Source: Odiellus spinosus
Lineage: Eukaryota; Arthropoda; Arachnida; Opiliones; Phalangiidae
Assembly: GCA_963920705.1 (NCBI GenBank)
Contig: OY987237.1
Span: 9,392,601-9,456,600, forward strand
DNA: 64,000 bases
Direction: 5' to 3'
Under the pieces are notes generated by a model that searched no databases, had not been told where the DNA came from, and saw only the letters and a list, made by a program, of their open reading frames with translations. Position 1 is the stretch's first letter. Each line of letters opens with the position of its first letter. Both the position numbers and the translations under genes were made by a program. This document shows, piece by piece, positions 62,783-64,000 of this stretch.

Positions 62783-63405
62783 TTCAAGAAAAAGTTTATA
62801 TTTTCACTTGGAAAACCTAATTTTATCTTATTACCCCAAATTCACATCTTAAATCTTGTTTAAAGCTATATAATGAATGTGAAAAAAATTGCTATGAAAA
62901 GAAATACTGTTTACTCTTATGGTTAATTTTTTGTCAGAGTAAATTAACATACAAATACAAGAAACGTTTTATTTGAATTTGAACTTTGATAATCCTCTGT
63001 CGATCGGCTTTGCCTTTTGTCTGTATATTTAACCATATTTTCCAATACAAGATGAGCCTAGAATTTATAGCTATGTATATAAATATATCGTTCTCAATAG
63101 ATGACACTATTTAAGAAAATCTTCTCTTAATAATACTTTCAACGCTTAACGAACATTTAATATCGGTGATAAATTAGATCATATTTCCTCTTTGTAATCG
63201 TAATATTATAATAATACCTCTATCCTTTCCAATGACTGGATTATAAAAATTCCCCGATTTACGTCTTTAATACAACATCACGCATCTTGTGAAATAAACA
63301 AGAAATCGAAAGAAATTTAATCCCTTAAAATATTGTTTAAATCTCGTATCATAATACTGATACTATTGTTAGTTTTTTTTATACCATATGATTTTTGATT
63401 CTTAA

Positions 63406-63712
63406 AGGGAAAATGTAAGGGAAAATTCCTTATCTAAGTTTAATTAATCCTAATTCACCAGTAACAATAATTTATAACAAATATTGAACTAGAAATCAAT
63501 GGAAAACTTAACTGGAAAATAGGCTTAGCTGTATTCATGGAGATCATGAATTCCTTTGCATTGAAAGGACGTAATCTACCAATCAAACGACCGTACGTTG
63601 CTCAATGGTCGATGACCCCTTCATTGCGAAGAAATTCAGGATCTCCATGAATCCAGCTAAGCCTATTTTCCAGTTTTAAATTAATTTCTAGTTTAATTTT
63701 TGTTCGTCAAAC
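63406..63712 (+). mobile_element. TTAA hairpin family, copy lacking its right tip
   Basis: TTAA at 63402-63405, then AGGGAAAATG. The AATAGGCTTAGCTG core has its inverse in CAGCTAAGCCTATTTTCC. It belongs to the GCATTGA subfamily. Similarity stops near GTTCGTCAAA and no CTCCCT end follows. Confidence 0.85.
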
Positions 63713-64000
63713 GCAAGTACACCATGTTTAAATACCAAACTATAATATTCTTCATTGTCTTTTTAATACAAATATTAATTATTGAAACTTTAAAACACGT
63801 CAAAGTTCTTAATTAGAGAAAATCTTAAAAAAAAAAATAACTATAACTGGTCTAAATTCGACTTCATTAATGTAACTTCTTGGCAACCTCTATCTTTAGA
63901 AATTGTTCCAATTAATTGTATGATTTTGCGTAGTCCAAATTAGCTTAATTTTCTTTTCCATCCTTGCATATTGCTTGCAGCTAACTTATAGAGCAACTTG
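63713..64000. other. Non-coding DNA, nothing recognised
   Basis: No supported feature up to the window edge. Confidence 0.3.

Overview
This is an AT-rich, intron- and repeat-dominated piece of animal nuclear DNA. It contains one recognisable protein-coding gene, on the + strand: two exons (39724-39868 and 47718-48718) of a Knirps-family orphan nuclear receptor (NR0A; knirps / knirps-like / eagle). This family is arthropod-specific as far as I know, so the source is almost certainly an arthropod. Nothing in the window fixes the order or species. The exon with the initiator Met and first zinc finger was not found, so it probably lies upstream of position 1. If so, positions 1-39723 are mostly intron 1, 39869-47717 is intron 2, and the 3' UTR starts at 48719 with an uncertain end.

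The visible protein (381 residues) carries, in order, the second zinc finger of the DNA-binding domain, the family-specific 'knirps box', a long low-complexity Ser/Gly/His/Pro region, a CtBP-type PMDLT motif, an acidic stretch and a second motif, PLDLT, near the C-terminus. There is no ligand-binding domain, as expected for this family. It would act in the nucleus as a sequence-specific, probably repressive, transcription factor.

The rest is mobile and tandem-repeat DNA with no recognisable transposase. (1) Short elements bounded by TTAA: eight copies of a ~400 bp hairpin family (12344, 15615, 26491, 28298, 30030, 52242, 62479, 63406) and several others with AGGG.../AGTGA... ends (6430, 11301, 25482, 36068/36156). 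(2) TIR elements with clear target duplications: hAT-like at 13301-13536 and 35216-35396 (8 bp), and a CAGAAGCC family with 7 bp duplications at 7800-8136 and as a 50 bp minimal copy at 38256-38305. (3) Dispersed repeat families, here called R2, R3 and R4, with one R3 copy nested in R2. (4) At least eleven minisatellites, whose units fall at 20-23 bp or 30-32 bp with one exception, and some of which clearly grew inside transposable elements. (5) A ~130 bp satellite of about four copies, a 95 bp TA microsatellite, a degenerate tRNA-like sequence and a palindrome with a TTAGG-type telomere-like loop.

The remaining short open frames are consistent with chance in DNA of this composition or are by-products of tandem repeats, and are not annotated as genes. 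No rRNA, intact tRNA, CRISPR array or bacterial feature was seen.
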